DNA of 64,000 nt from Paralvinella palmiformis. Lineage: Eukaryota > Annelida > Polychaeta > Terebellida > Alvinellidae. The stretch spans positions 3,480,001 to 3,544,000 of the forward strand of contig JAODUP010000012.1 of assembly GCA_025642065.1 (NCBI GenBank), given 5' to 3'. Positions 10,836-23,334 of this stretch are shown here, piece by piece (the stretch's first letter is position 1; every line of letters begins with the position of its first letter). The position numbers and the translations under genes were made by a program. Under the pieces are notes generated by a model that did not search any database, was not told the DNA's origin, and worked only from the letters and a program-made list of their open reading frames with translations.

Positions 10836-11155
10836 AGTGAGTGAGTGAGTGAGTGAGCGAGTGAATGAGTGAGTGAGTGAAGGAGCGAGTGAAGGAGCGA
10901 ACGAGCGAGCGAGCAAGCGAACCAACCAGCTAGTCAGCCAGTCAGTCAGTCAGTCAGTCGGTGAATGGGTCTGTGAATGAGCGAATGAGTGAGTGAGAGA
11001 GTGAATAAGTAAGTGAGTGAGTTTACACCGGAAAAAAAACTGGCAGCCATTGAAGTTTTCGGTGGAGAGAAAGCCGAAGCTAGACATCTAAAGCGAGCAA
11101 GTGAAAGAAAGAGAGAGAGAGAGCGAGAGAGCAAGAGAGCGAGTGAAAGAGAGAG
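10836..11155. repeat. (GTGA)n, (GTCA)n and (GA)n tract
   Basis: GTGA and GCGA units (10836-10920) are followed by a short GTCA run, further GTGA units, and a GA-rich purine tract near 11105-11155. Confidence 0.8.
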
Positions 11156-11512
11156 TTTTCTGACTGTCTCCTGTAAAGTCGTATATATAGGTTGCCTTAT
11201 GTCGTGTGGGATAGAATGACTCCATAGGGTGTGGCTGGAACACAAAACGGCAGAACCGCCATATCCGAGATTCGGCTTAGAACTGTATGAAAGACTACAT
11301 TTAAGTTTTGTTTATAAAAACAAAAATATTAAATAAGACGAGGAATTATAAAAATCGTATATCAATATTTGTCTATACAGAAGATACTGCATCTTGACAT
11401 TATTGTATACACTTCGTGTGAGTTTTAAGATATTTATTTAGCTATATCCTCATACCAGGTGTAAATCTTCGGCAAAGTGTTTTAGTGTGACCTGATAATT
11501 ATCAAACATACA

Positions 11513-11525
<13 letters not shown>

Positions 11526-11557
<32 letters not shown>

Positions 11558-11745
11558 CACTCGAAATTTCAAAGTACAATGTTGCTCTGTCATTATCAGA
11601 AGAAGTATGAATATACGAGTTACCGTGCCCAGATTCAGATTTACCAGTCATACACACCGCCGTGCATGATACATCAGTCCTACACACCGCCATGTATGAT
11701 ATACTAGTCACACACACACACACACACCGTGTATGATATACAAAC
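11526..11745 (+). mobile_element. Interspersed element family 2, copy a
   Basis: An (AT)n run is followed by TTCACTCGAAATTTCAAAG, then a conserved block of about 75 bp (AAGAAGTATGAATATAC, ACCGTGCCCAGA). Three or so tandem sub-units of about 29 bp follow, each pairing CATACAC with GTGTATG. The same order occurs at 27.65 kb and, inverted, at 61.1 kb. Copies agree closely over the core. Non-autonomous, microsatellite-linked elements of bivalves and DINE-1/Helentron-like elements have similar architecture, but the ends here are not defined. Confidence 0.6.
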
Positions 11746-13040
11746 AGTGCCCTGCAATATTTTACTTCAATCTCCGTCCAGATGGCGCCACAAATCCTTA
11801 CTTTATTTACATCTTATAAGAGTCGAGCAACCATTGATCTTTGATATTAAAGTTTATCTTTTATTTCCCGTTCATCTGTTACGACATTACAGGGAGGGGG
11901 TGCCATCTCGGCGACATGGTCACGTGACATCCGCCGTATCGGTAACGTACGCGGTCCAGTAATGGCGGTCACGTGACACGCGCACAGGATATTGTCGGAC
12001 GTCGGGCATGCGACCACATGACTGAAACGGGACACCGAGACGGGAAGTGACGTAGGTATCGGTTACGCGGCGATATGTCGGCAACTCTTCTAGCTCATTA
12101 AGCAAACTGATTACGTCGGATATAACGTCACCTGGCGGCCGACAGGGGATAGCCCGGCGAGGGCGTCGGTAGGAGGCACTCGTCGCCGTTCCGGCAACAA
12201 GTGTTCACGTGTCCAGTTACACATCATAACGCCGCCTGGCGGACAAAATTCCTCACTGCACCGCATGTCGTCCATTTGTATAGTTAGCTATCAAATCTCA
12301 CTGGAAACTGGCTTACAGGGCGTCACCTGTGTCCTGCTTGACGGTCGGTGGAGCTCGGGGAGTAGGGGTGGGGGGGGGGATTGAAGTCGGCGGCCCCAGA
12401 CTCCGGGGGTGGAGCTGAGCGATAATTGAAATCTGCCAGCGACTTGATATTAGTCGATTATATATGGCGAAGCTTTACGGCTTTCAATCATCGAAATAAT
12501 TATGATACCTGTCCTGGGCCTGATTATTAACATCGTGCGTGCGTGCGTGCGCGCGCATGTACGTGCGCCGGTATGTGCGCATGCGCGTGTCTGTTTGAGG
12601 CCGCTCAGTGCCTGTGTAGAGCGTATTCCGCGGGTTTTTTTCTAGAGGCAGCTCGCTCTCACTAATTTGTCTATTTCTTGGTCTATGCTCGTACACGTTT
12701 GTTCCAGAATCTGTACGTGTTTCAGCACCTATACTCCTATATAGGTGCGTCTCTCTATATATACCTGTAAATATGCACTCTCCGGACCATGGGTGGGTAC
12801 GGGTCTATTCTTGTATGCCATGTGACGGCACATGTTTCGACGAATGGACATATACCTTTATGTTTCTCCGTTGATACCTGCCTAAATATATACCCGTGTT
12901 GGCCCACCGGTGATCTTAGACCCAGGTAATGTGTAGCACATATGATAACTGAATACTTTATTAACTTAATTAAATATCAACATCAACTTGCCTATGATTA
13001 ATATATTAGGTAATAGTTGTTATCGTTTTTATATGGTAAA
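11746..13040. other. Unique DNA with paired GTCACGTGAC motifs
   Basis: GTCACGTGAC occurs twice, 49 bp apart, at 11919-11928 and 11968-11977. A minus-strand frame over this stretch (11920-12105) is open for 61 codons but unrecognised. GCGC-rich sequence with GCGCATGCGC character (NRF1-like) lies at 12536-12590. No gene is supported. Confidence 0.4.
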
Positions 13041-13044
13041 ATGT

Positions 13045-13109
<65 letters not shown>

Positions 13110-13135
13110 CTAATACATGTTGTCTACAGTGTATT

Positions 13136-13178
<43 letters not shown>

Positions 13179-13239
13179 AACACACACACACACACATACA
13201 CACACAATCACGCATGCATTCATGCATCCATGCACGCGT

Positions 13240-13289
<50 letters not shown>
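13041..13289. repeat. (AT)n, (GA)n, (CA)n, (AT)n compound microsatellite
   Basis: An AT run (about 13048-13096) passes into GA. A CA run (13138-13205) and a second long AT run (13231-13288) follow. The AT runs are self-complementary and could extrude as cruciforms. Confidence 0.95.
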
Positions 13290-13291
<2 letters not shown>

Positions 13292-13661
13292 CTGCATAGA
13301 CGATATTTGATATATAGAAAGCCCCACAGATATAAACGTCATATGTTCGCTTCACCAGATATCTTTTCAGTCACGCTTCATTTAGCCGCTGTTCGAGAAA
13401 GCTTTATTAACAAAGCCGTGACTTGTCAACCGTGACAGAGGGAATCACTGAGTGTCCTTGTCAGTGTCAGTAACAGTGACATCAGGACATATGACACACA
13501 GACTGCTAGTTAACACACTAACCAACAGGTGTGCTACTAGATTAAACGCTTGTATATATGTTATCTTAGTACTAACGAGGGTCCTAGAAAATGTCAACAA
13601 AGGCACAGCATATGTTGTCAAGTGACTTGGATCATGTTATTATATATTAATTAGTGGTCAA

Positions 13662-13662
<1 letters not shown>
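13290..13662. other. AT-rich unique DNA, no gene recognised
   Basis: No splice-bounded frame or RNA motif is seen here. Confidence 0.3.
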
Positions 13663-13737
<75 letters not shown>

Positions 13738-13755
13738 TAATTGTGAGTATATATC

Positions 13756-13788
<33 letters not shown>

Positions 13789-13822
13789 TTATCTGAGTGC
13801 GTGCTTGAGTGTGTGTGTTTAA

Positions 13823-13867
<45 letters not shown>
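13663..13867. repeat. (CA)36 with flanking (AT)n tracts
   Basis: An uninterrupted CA run of about 72 bp (13664-13735) is followed by two AT tracts (13751-13780 and 13824-13866). Confidence 0.95.
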
Positions 13868-13868
<1 letters not shown>

Positions 13869-14180
13869 GGCTCTTCCGCGGATGCGTGTATATTTATATA
13901 TGTGTGTATGTGAGTGTGTCAATCCATTTATCGATGTCAGTTATTATTTTCGACATTTATACGCCGAGAACACTTTGTGTTTCTAGTGCCGCATTATATC
14001 GAGTTAAATGTTTTTAGAACGATATCATATTACAGTTTAGTAAATTGAATATCGAATTCCGATTTTTTAGCTAAAATGATGACTAATATATGGTAAATAG
14101 ACAATGTTTATGTGATCTATATACTTATCTAACTGTGCTCTAATCTTACTATAACTAGGACATTATCATTGTTATAATGT

Positions 14181-14182
<2 letters not shown>

Positions 14183-14220
<38 letters not shown>
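14183..14220. repeat. (AT)n microsatellite
   Basis: An isolated AT run in AT-rich DNA. Confidence 0.9.
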
Positions 14221-14222
<2 letters not shown>

Positions 14223-14510
14223 CCATTAATATTATGATGATTCTGTAAACACGTATGTGCTAGTATAAGTGTATTAGAAGGCTGTTAGAGGTCAGTGCCG
14301 TACAGGTTTCGACCCAGATATATAACATCCTGCCTACATTCGGCCGACATAAAGTATCCTAGTAAAATCTAAGAATGTGTCTGGATCTGCTCCGCATCTA
14401 TATTTATTGATCAGCTGAGTACTTCTGGATGTGCCAGTATTCACACTTTATACACTCATATTTATGGATACTGAAAGCTCTAAATTTTGTATAAAATAAT
14501 AAACAACTAC

Positions 14511-14600
14511 AACACACACACACACACACACACGTACGGACACACACACACACGTACGGACACACACACACACGTACGCACACACACACACACACACACA

Positions 14601-14638
<38 letters not shown>
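14511..14638. repeat. (CA)n with periodic CGTACG interruptions, then (AT)n
   Basis: The CA run carries three evenly spaced CGTACG interruptions, about 24 bp apart, before a clean CA stretch and an AT run (14603-14638). The spacing shows that CA blocks of fixed length were duplicated as a unit. Confidence 0.9.
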
Positions 14639-14640
<2 letters not shown>

Positions 14641-16483
14641 GCATTCACGCACACACACATAAACACGCAGAAATAAACAAAAATATAATATTGTTTCAAG
14701 ATTTAACACATGCAAAGCGTCATTAAGAATATCATGTCGTCGATCATGAAATCTTTTTTTTGTCACATTATCACGAATTTGTCACAATATCCTTACTAGT
14801 CCTTTGTCTTATTATTCGCTGTACAGTCATATCTCAATATTGACAATGTAATCAATTATTCCAGATTATCTGATGCTGCAGTAAAATGATAAAATGATGA
14901 CACTCAGGTGAAAAGGTATTTAACGCAGATACGACGATTAAACTAAAATTAATGGAAATTATTGAAAATTCGACAAAATGTCAAACTCTATGATGTTGCC
15001 ATTCGCCACTTATGTATATATAAACCATCGCTATAAGGCATTACTACAAAAAGGTAACACGTTGCTGTGGTACATAACAAAAACCTGTAACACATCTCCA
15101 GTTGTAGTAACACTACAACAACAAGTAAAATGTTGCCGTAAAACTACAATTCAGGAACATGCGCTGATCATTTAGAAAATTAACCTGTTTTAAACTTTAA
15201 AATAATAAATTTTGAATAACGAAATAATTTTTTTTTAATTCTCTTCTAACAAAATCATCAAAATATTACTGAACGCAGCGGTAACATTTAATTGTATTTT
15301 AACATCTTATAAATTATCTATTCTAATATTGCCGAGATTGAACATCTAATTCCTCATCAATATTATCATCTAAGAAATATTCTTCACACAACCCTCAAGG
15401 GACCTTTTGTTGTTATTGCTGTTATTGACATGTCTCGTATAACGCACAATAGTTATATTTGATGAACAATTCCGGGTCGGTGATGTGTATATTTCGGCTC
15501 TAGACCGCAGTCTCCCGAAAATGGCGGAATTGTCTAATTTGGAAACGATGTCTCTTTCAAATTATATACAATATTTTTTCTACCAATTATCCAGGGCATC
15601 TCGGTGTACCCGTCCCTTTGTCGGTCCCTGGATAAAGGAAGAAATGGCAACAACGAAATTTATAAGACGAGGGAGGGGGGTATCTAAAAAAATGTGAAAA
15701 TTAAACAAATATATCAGAGAATGAGAAAACGGATTGTATATTTGTATTATATGACGAGCGTAATGGAAAATATACGAGAGACATCAAAGGAAGAAGGTAA
15801 ATAAAATCTGTAACATAAATAAATTATAAATGTTTATTTTACACATGAAAAAAGTGATGTAGGTGTGTGGCGTGATGTTAATATGTGATGATTTTACATC
15901 ATCGAGTCATCAGAGTATGTGGGTTGGTTGTAAAAAATTATGGTTGTAGGAAATCACCAAAAAAAAACCTACAAATTACAAACATCGCTAAATTATCTAT
16001 CAGTAAATAAAATGATTATTCGATAATAAATCGGATCAAATCGAGTCACCAAAAAATTATTACCAGTAACAATTTTTTTTAATATAAGTATTATATATAT
16101 ATATATATATATATATATTCCTTTTCGGGGATCGATGTATATTGGCAGCATAAAACAGTTAAACAATATAGCGCCTCAATAAGGAATGAATTATATAGAA
16201 CACTATTACTAGCAGTACAACATGAGTTTAGTTAATTAATGCCTGTTAATCATCTACTTTCGGCAATTAATAATTGGTTAATTAATTAATTAATTGTGAA
16301 AGCGCCAGTGAATATATATTTTTTATCGCCAAGGAAGGCTGTAATAATACTTAACTCTTACCCTCAGTGTATATAAGGTTATACGGCTGTATATTAGAAC
16401 ATCTTGGTACCCGCAACCGACAAAGAGGTCTCTTCTATCAGCTTACCTATTGTGAGTGTGTGGGTATGTATGTGTATATGCGC
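14639..16483. other. AT-rich unique DNA with one possible ORF
   Basis: AT-rich, mostly unique sequence with A/T homopolymers, a short AT run at 16093-16118 and TTAATTAA repeats near 16265. No gene is recognised except the weak candidate at 15521. Confidence 0.35.
15521..15697 (+). CDS. Possible short ORF or first exon, unrecognised
   Basis: An AAAATGGCGGA start context precedes a 58-codon frame beginning MAELSNLETMSLSNYIQYFF and ending in a basic stretch, RRGRGVSKKM, at a TGA. The start context is good and the translation is not low-complexity, but there is no promoter, clear donor or known family. It may be chance in AT-rich DNA. Confidence 0.2.
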   Translation: MAELSNLETMSLSNYIQYFFYQLSRASRCTRPFVGPWIKEEMATTKFIRRGRGVSKKM

Positions 16484-16485
16484 AC

Positions 16486-16533
<48 letters not shown>

Positions 16534-16550
16534 ATGTGTGTGTGTGTCTG
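16484..16550. repeat. (AT)n(GT)n compound microsatellite
   Basis: An AT run (16485-16511) is fused to a GT run with one TA interruption. Confidence 0.95.
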
Positions 16551-17486
16551 TTTATATATGGTATATATATAACACAAGCTGTTTATAACGGAGTTTGGTA
16601 ACATATTTCTCTCTCACACTCATTTCAATCATGTCTGTACTCCAATATACAACAAGTCTGAACCTGTTTGTCAGATTTATATAGACGAATTATCTAGTTT
16701 ATTACCAATTCATCATATCGCTATATGATAATAACTTCAACGTCTAGACAACGTTATAAAACGATTTTTAAAATAGGGACAAAATTTCTTTATAAAAGTA
16801 TTTTCTGATGACGAGCCAAAACCGGCGGATTGCTATTAAAAGTTGATTTGATGACATAATAACGATATTTACAAACACAAGTAGTTTGGATGTAAAAATA
16901 GAAGAGATTTAGATGTTATCTATATAGATACTCGCTGTGGCGTCATCCTTTGATCTGGGTATGTTATCTCTGAGACACGATGACTATTAGATTTTCTGTA
17001 TAGAGTTTTGTAACACAATCGACACAACAGACAGATGACATCTTAAATGTGTCAGTACTATAGGTAAAGTTGCTAGTCTCCACATATAGCTCTAAAGAAT
17101 TATTCAGCTCGCTTCAGTACAGTCATTTTTAGGCCAGTGCTCTCTAGCGCCCCCCCCCCCAAATCAATGTTTTATAACCAGCATTTATGTTCAAAACTTT
17201 AAAATTATGTGACATTAATTATTTATGTCCTGCCTGTATTTTGTTTAATAGTCAAGTGTATAAAATATGTAATGAAAGTCCCTCGCCCATTAGTCAAGAT
17301 TAACCGACTTTATTTTGCTTATGACAGGAAATACCATTAAATAGCCAAATAATCTCATATTAATAATTTATATAAAATATGATCCAGACGATGTTTTCTC
17401 GTAGTCAGAAATATTAATTGATCGTATTACACATAGTATAATATTATCGTATAAGTAATTATTTTCACATACCTAAGTAAAACATC
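16551..17486. other. AT-rich unique DNA, no gene recognised
   Basis: Nothing supportable beyond a cytosine homopolymer near 17150-17160. Confidence 0.3.
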
Positions 17487-17571
17487 ACCCCCCCCCACAC
17501 ACACACACACATACACACACTCACGCACACACACAAACTCACACACGCATACCCGCACACACACACACACA

Positions 17572-17611
<40 letters not shown>

Positions 17612-17648
17612 ATCTATATTATAATAATTTATTATTATTATTATTATT
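17487..17648. repeat. (C)n, (CA)n, (AT)n and (ATT)n cluster
   Basis: A C run joins CA units (to about 17573), then AT (17575-17612), then ATT (17625-17648). Confidence 0.9.
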
Positions 17649-18756
17649 GAAGTCTGTCATAGGTAGGAATGACTGACTGACAATTTGATGTTATAACAAT
17701 ATTATCGCTCTTAAATGTCTTTTCCCCGCATCGTGACATATCGTTAAATGTCACATTTTACACCAGATAACACGTGTTACACGTCTAACGTGTAACTGGT
17801 TGAATAATGGTTGATCGATGAGGACAAATCGATCATAAATATGATTTAGTTTGTATACTGATGTAAGCGGCGATATTCGTCCCACTGTCCAACCCGTACC
17901 CATCCCGTCCCGTCAACAACTGATTACACAATTCGGTACAGTCCCGAAAATCATTTACTTACTTACTTACACAGCTTTCTCATCGGTAAAAATCAACAAC
18001 CAGACTCCATTAACCAGTCTACCGTGACGCCGCCGCGGCATACTCTCTCCTCCGGGGGGGGGGGGGATCCGTGAATTAGGAGCGGGGAGGGGGGCGGTGT
18101 GGCCTGGACACCAAACTACACCCAACTACTAATCTACATAATGGAATATGGGAACTCTTTACGGGCTCCCAAGTCCGAGTTCCGAGATAAATACTGCCCG
18201 AAACGGGCGGTCATTATCCGGAAACTGTTTATTTCTAATCTGGAATAAAATTAGTGTCAAGTAGTCGGCGTGACCCCGTGTCTGATTTGGTGTTTAGTTG
18301 ATGGGCAAGTTCCGGATCTGGCCAGGTATATAATGGCTTATCGTCGATCCGGAAGGTGATTGTTATTTATAAATAACACCTTATAGTTAAGATATGATGT
18401 CTACCTGAGGAGATGGTGTAATTATAGTGTCAGATAAAGGTATTATACGCTTGTTGAAGATCCATTGATTGGATGATAGGTGTATGGTGGGGCGGGCGGC
18501 AGTGTGGGGGGGGGCCTTCGGAGGTGAGGCTAAGTTCTGCGGGGAAGGGATATGGTGGTCAATCAGCCTCAGGGTGAAGTTAGATGATTAGATATTTGTG
18601 GGTGAGTAAGCTGATGAATGAGTTAAAGAATGACAGAGTTAGGTTATATAATACGGTATTGAGAGCGTAACAAGTGTTGAACGTAACTGTTAGAGGCGGT
18701 GTTATTATAATCTTGACGGGTTTGGGTTTGCTTATACGGGGTAGGTTTTTGTGTGT
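17649..18756. other. Unique DNA, no gene recognised
   Basis: A G homopolymer at about 18054-18066 and short frames are seen. No gene is supported. Confidence 0.3.
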
Positions 18757-18782
18757 GAGCGCGCGCGCGCGCAAACGTACCC

Positions 18783-18840
<58 letters not shown>

Positions 18841-18880
18841 TTTAGCTGTGTGTGTGTGTGTGCGTGTGTGCGTGTGTGTT
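18757..18880. repeat. (CG)n, (AT)n, (GT)n compound microsatellite
   Basis: A CG run (18760-18770), an AT run (18788-18822) and interrupted GT units form one alternating purine-pyrimidine block. Confidence 0.95.
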
Positions 18881-19082
18881 CGCAGTAGGAAGGAAGAGAA
18901 CATCTGACTGATCTATTAGGCGCCTTATTTCAGACGTTATACTGTTTTAAGGGTATTTTTCAAACCCGTACCAGATTAAATACGACAATCAATCTTTCAG
19001 GCATGGAACAGGATTTGAACTCGGTCGTAGTTATCATCCTAAGTCAAGGGTCATACCAGATATGGTCTATACATACTATATA

Positions 19083-19134
19083 GACAGACAAACAGACACA
19101 CAGACAGACAAACAGAATTACACAGACAGACAGA
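19083..19134. repeat. (CAGA)n tetranucleotide tract
   Basis: CAGA/CACA units, mildly degenerate. Confidence 0.8.
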
Positions 19135-19599
19135 CGATGTGATATGTGGTATATTATCTCTATGATCAGTAACATTCTCCAAACTAATTACCAGAGTAAC
19201 ATTAAACTGATAATTATAACATTTTTACCTGTATGTGTGACATTCCTCTATCTAATCCGCCCCTCTCCCTCCCTCTGATTATATATTTCTTCCCCATAAC
19301 ACACCATCCCCGAGGCCAACGTCCACCTTCACCGCCGGGCTTCACGACTAAAGAACAGCCACATCCACCCACCTACTCCACCCACCGACACACCCCAAAC
19401 TCACTCCTATTCGACGCACCTGGGTGTATAATGACCCGAATTAATGTGAAAGCTGTGTTTATCTGGCCGAGGCTGTGACAGGTGATAATACCTTCCTAGA
19501 TCTTGATAAAATATAATAACCTTTAAGTGATTTTAATTAAGTGACTAGTGCTCAAAATATTGAGAATAATTTTCGAAACCTTACGCAAAATGGAGAGAG
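19135..19599. other. Unique DNA, no gene recognised
   Basis: Proline-rich plus-strand frame 19233-19478 reflects pyrimidine-rich DNA. No gene is supported. Confidence 0.3.
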
Positions 19600-19814
19600 A
19601 GGGAGAGGGGTGGGGGGGGGGGGGTTATATCAAGGATGATATAAATGATAATTGGATTATGAAACAGGAATATATTGGCAGTTATATTGAGGAATATATT
19701 GAGATTCAAGGTTATATCAGAGAGAGAACGTCTATATACAAGTTCTCTGATTACAATGAGGATCAAATTGAGGGTTATATTGACAATATCGAGACTATTT
19801 CCTTCAGTAACTAA
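19600..19814 (+). repeat. Irregular GGTTATAT-based repeat with an open frame
   Basis: After a G homopolymer, the motif GGTTATAT recurs at irregular 30-60 bp spacing. The repeat keeps a plus frame open (19548-19814), giving a translation rich in YIE/YID units. It is more likely a decayed minisatellite than a gene, because the unit drives the amino-acid pattern. Confidence 0.4.
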
Positions 19815-19977
19815 TATTACAAACATTATGACATCATATAAATTACATTGTGAATATCGGGATTTCATTATAAACAGGTCGATATATCGGCCACGTTAGC
19901 TTGAGCGCACGCTCGAACCCGTGTGTGTGAGAGTGAGTGTGTATGTGCGTGTGTGCATTCCAATACACATCACATAC

Positions 19978-20083
19978 CGAAGGATCCAGGTTTATGATCC
20001 ATAACACATCGACCATGTCCAATATGAAGAGGACACGCCCCATGTAGTTCGCCAGCGTCTGGCCGGTCTGGCCACCAGATGGC
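19978..20083 (-). CDS. Possible internal exon with a TRPM-like membrane segment
   Basis: On the minus strand, AACTAG gives an acceptor and TCG|GTATGT a good donor. Between them lie 35 codons open in one frame, including TLANYMGRVLFILDMVDVLW followed by IINLDPS. The GRVxxxLD pattern followed by hydrophobics resembles the S4 segment of TRPM cation channels. That resemblance is from memory over about 20 residues, and the arginines normally found after it are absent. The pyrimidine tract before the acceptor is weak. No neighbouring TRPM exon was found on this strand. The open membrane-like frame is seen; the family is only a suggestion. Confidence 0.25.
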
Positions 20084-20790
20084 CTAGTTTTGTCGCATGA
20101 TCCAGGATTTTGTTACAATCCAGATGAAGTGCCACGGCGGTAAAACGCAATCTAGTGCCCCACTGGGCCGGCAAATGAGATCATTATTCAGCCCGAAGGC
20201 TGGTCAAGGTATCCTGAATAATTACGATCCATCCCCCACCCGCCGGACCAGGCCACTCTACCTGCCTGTGCCATATCCAGATCGCCGTACGCCGCCGACA
20301 CGGACACCGATAGGTACAGCACGGCGATGCCCGGATGTTATAGCGCGTATTCCCGCCGAGCAACCGGATAATGATCCGTGTAGATGGTCCCGCTACGAGC
20401 CGGATCCTCTCTGATGTTTTCTCAACTACCACAAGCCCGATGGGTTACTGTTGTGGCCGGGGCGATCTTCCAGACGATCCTGATTGGTGGCAGACGATCC
20501 CGGTCCGGTGTTTAGCGCCTTCCCGCCAACCTATATACCCGCTCAATATGGAACTAATAATGTAAACAGTGTCGTAATTTGTTAGTTTCTGGCTGTCTTT
20601 GATAGATCTTTGTAAACCGATAGGATCTTAACCCCGGATACGTACTAACACATGGTCGAACTTAATTAACACCATAACACGGCTGTCAGAATGTCGTAAT
20701 TAAAACAACGTGACAGCTTTTTGGTGGCGCATCGGTGGTATATAGCCGGGTATTAACCGATTTCTGGGCCGGTGATTAATGATATTATAC
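20084..20790. other. Unique CpG-rich DNA
   Basis: Frames on both strands are open for 60-105 codons, as is common in CpG-rich DNA. A minus-strand stretch (about 20262-20330) ends at a donor-like CAG|GTAGAG but has no usable acceptor. Nothing is recognised. Confidence 0.3.
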
Positions 20791-20862
20791 CCACACGCGC
20801 GCGAGCGCACGAGCGCCTTAAATTATCCACACGCGCGCGGGCGCGGGCGCGCGCGCGCACCC
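20791..20862. repeat. (CG)n-rich alternating tract
   Basis: Two GC-alternating blocks occur, the second (about 20832-20860) almost entirely CG and GGCGCG. Strong Z-DNA potential. Confidence 0.85.
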
Positions 20863-21027
20863 TACACCGATGAGACATTAGGCCTACGGGTATCGGTGTG
20901 AAAAATTGCCAATCGGGCCCCCCAATGATGAAACTCGCCGATTGTTGTCTCTGTGCCAGTGCTGTATTCTACACTGTTAACTCGTACACGAGCGAATGGG
21001 GGTTATCATCAAACATACACGCGCGGA

Positions 21028-21056
21028 AGCGCGCGCGCACACACACAAACGCACCC

Positions 21057-21105
<49 letters not shown>

Positions 21106-21350
21106 CCAGATATATAGCACATACACATGTAGCACCGACATATAACATAACCATATAATACAGACGTATAACACACACACATAAGAACACAGACATATAA
21201 CACAGATTTGTGAACATGTCATAAAGAAAAAAAATTATATTTTTCATGAACATGATGATATTAATAAACATATTAATAATTATTTATTATTATTATTAGC
21301 AGTAGTAGTAACTGTAATAAAGTTATAGAAGTGGTGGTTGTAACAGTAGG
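21028..21350 (+). mobile_element. Interspersed element family 1, copy 1
   Basis: A CG/CA run and an (AT)n run (21058-21102) are followed by GAGCCAGATATATAGC at 21103 and about 240 bp that recur at 32405. Over about 190 bp of core the two copies differ by about three substitutions plus the length of an internal CA run. Shared features include CATGTAGCACCGACATATAA, an A8-9 run, and an AATAAACATATTAATAATTA block leading into ATT repeats. No protein is encoded. It is a recent non-autonomous element or segmental copy; ends and class are unknown. Confidence 0.65.
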
Positions 21351-21360
21351 ACCAGCAGAC

Positions 21361-21431
21361 ACGCACGCACGCACGCACACATATGCACGCATGCACGCGT
21401 GTGTATGTGTGCGTGCTGTATGCACGCACGC
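21361..21431. repeat. (GCAC)n tract with self-complementary arms
   Basis: GCAC units, then GTGTGCGTGC, then GCAC units again; the two kinds of unit can pair as a foldback. Confidence 0.8.
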
Positions 21432-21817
21432 ACTCTCTTGTTATAAAATTCTAGCTACCCGTGAGAGCCAATCAGAAAACCAATGATCTATAGAGCTGGG
21501 TGAGGTGTAGTGTATCCGGAATGATTTAGCTACCATATCCAGGCTTCTCCGGGTTGTTCCCTTTCCCAATTTTTCCTATCCCGAACCACCCCCACCCTCC
21601 CCAGATCATCTGGGAGTGCGATAACCGCCTACTTCGGTGGAAACTATCAGAGATTTTCGATTAAAACATGAAACCTGACCTGATTAAGTTGTGTATGACG
21701 TGTCTGGGGTTATTATAGCTAACATGCTATATAACGAACACCATATGGTTATATATAAAAACAGACGGACATAGCCACAGGCATAGGTAGACACAGGCAT
21801 GTGTGTAGGCACAGTGA

Positions 21818-21867
<50 letters not shown>

Positions 21868-23334
21868 GGGGGGGTTCCGCCACTCTCATCAAACAATAAG
21901 ATATATTTCAGGTTTGTCTTTCATCTCACTAACAATGTACGTAACTAATCCGGCATAGTACCAACTCGCAGACAACTGTGGCCGCTTTTTGGTATTAATC
22001 CCGACAGACCTCATGACACCCATACCGACGCCTCCTAGAGGGTCTTACCTACATCAGACGTGTGCAAAATTTTCTCAACACGATAAGCCGGGGATTTGGC
22101 TTCCTCATCCTCAAATTGGCTTCCTCATCTCGGCAACACTAATTACTGACAGAGATCTACCCGGATTGCCTCACCGGATTACAAACACGTACAATACGGT
22201 GCTCACAAAGCAAACCTCTCTGGCGCCGATACTATCCAGAACGGCCGGTACCGCTATTGTTCCTCGGACGGACGTCACGTGACCGAGACACGTGACCTGG
22301 GATTATTCGCTGGAACGTGAGACTTTGATTTGGATGTAACGCGGTGTGTCCGATGACGCATTCCGGACGCTGTTTGTATAGAGTCACCGCTCCGGATTCC
22401 GGTTACCACAAGGGGACGCGTGATCGTGACCCCGGAAGCTATTGGTGAAAGCAATCGCCATCCGGGCAAGTGACGTGAAAGGAGCTTGACCAAGCGTGTG
22501 TATCGCTAAATAACCGTCATCACCAACTCATCAACTGGTGAGGAAAACAGTCGTGATGACGTGAATTTCGGTAGTTGGTGAATCCTATTTGTACGAAGCC
22601 CTCTGGCGGCAGACGAGCAAGAGAAAATATAAACAGACAAAACGTCGCAATATCTGTTGTGTTTGATTAGCAAAAAAACATTCCTTAATGTTGATTAAGT
22701 TTGTAATCATTCGCTGATTGGCTAACATCTCGACCCACAGTCCCACGAACTTGTGCTCGCCTAACCCCACAATCTTATCCCTTCGTACCACCCCACTCCA
22801 CAGCCCGGCCCCTCCATGGCACAGCATAAGTCCCACAGGCCAACTCCCCATCGCCTGACGTCACCCCTACCCCACACAGCGACACCCCTCTCTCTCTAAA
22901 ATAAACACGTCACCGAAACTAATCCATACCGTTGCATATTAATGACGTCATCAGGTTTTCCCCGTAAGGTCCCCTTATATGCGATTACGAGTCTCCGACA
23001 ACACAACACTCAGGGAGGCATACGGCTGTTGGTTCTACAAATAGCTTGTTACGAACGCCCTCTGGCGGGAGAGTATCAGTTTCCGAGAGGCTATAAGATT
23101 TCAGAGATCCGGATCCGACTTGGCGGATCTTTTGAGGCGCAAAGAACACGTGTGATGGGTAGAAGGAAGACAATAACAGCATGTAAACAACTATCTGTCG
23201 TTCTCTGGTAACCAAAACATTTATCATAACACACAAGATAACGAGTAGTGGGGTGGAGTATGGGGGGTGAGCTGGGATCCTTGATCTGTCATAGGGATGC
23301 TCCTAGAGATTTTGAAACACTACAAGAACAAGTT

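Noticed and set aside
18961..19060. Minus-strand GAGTTCAAATCC resembling a tRNA B box
   Set aside because: The T-stem does not pair, and no acceptable A box lies at the right distance.
19890..19930. GGGTTCGAGC on the minus strand resembling a B box
   Set aside because: The upstream sequence is CA microsatellite with no A box or tRNA fold.
20262..20330. Donor-bounded minus frame (LYLSVSVSAAYGDLDMAQA)
   Set aside because: There is no acceptor after the upstream stop, and it does not resemble the neighbouring channel-like segment.
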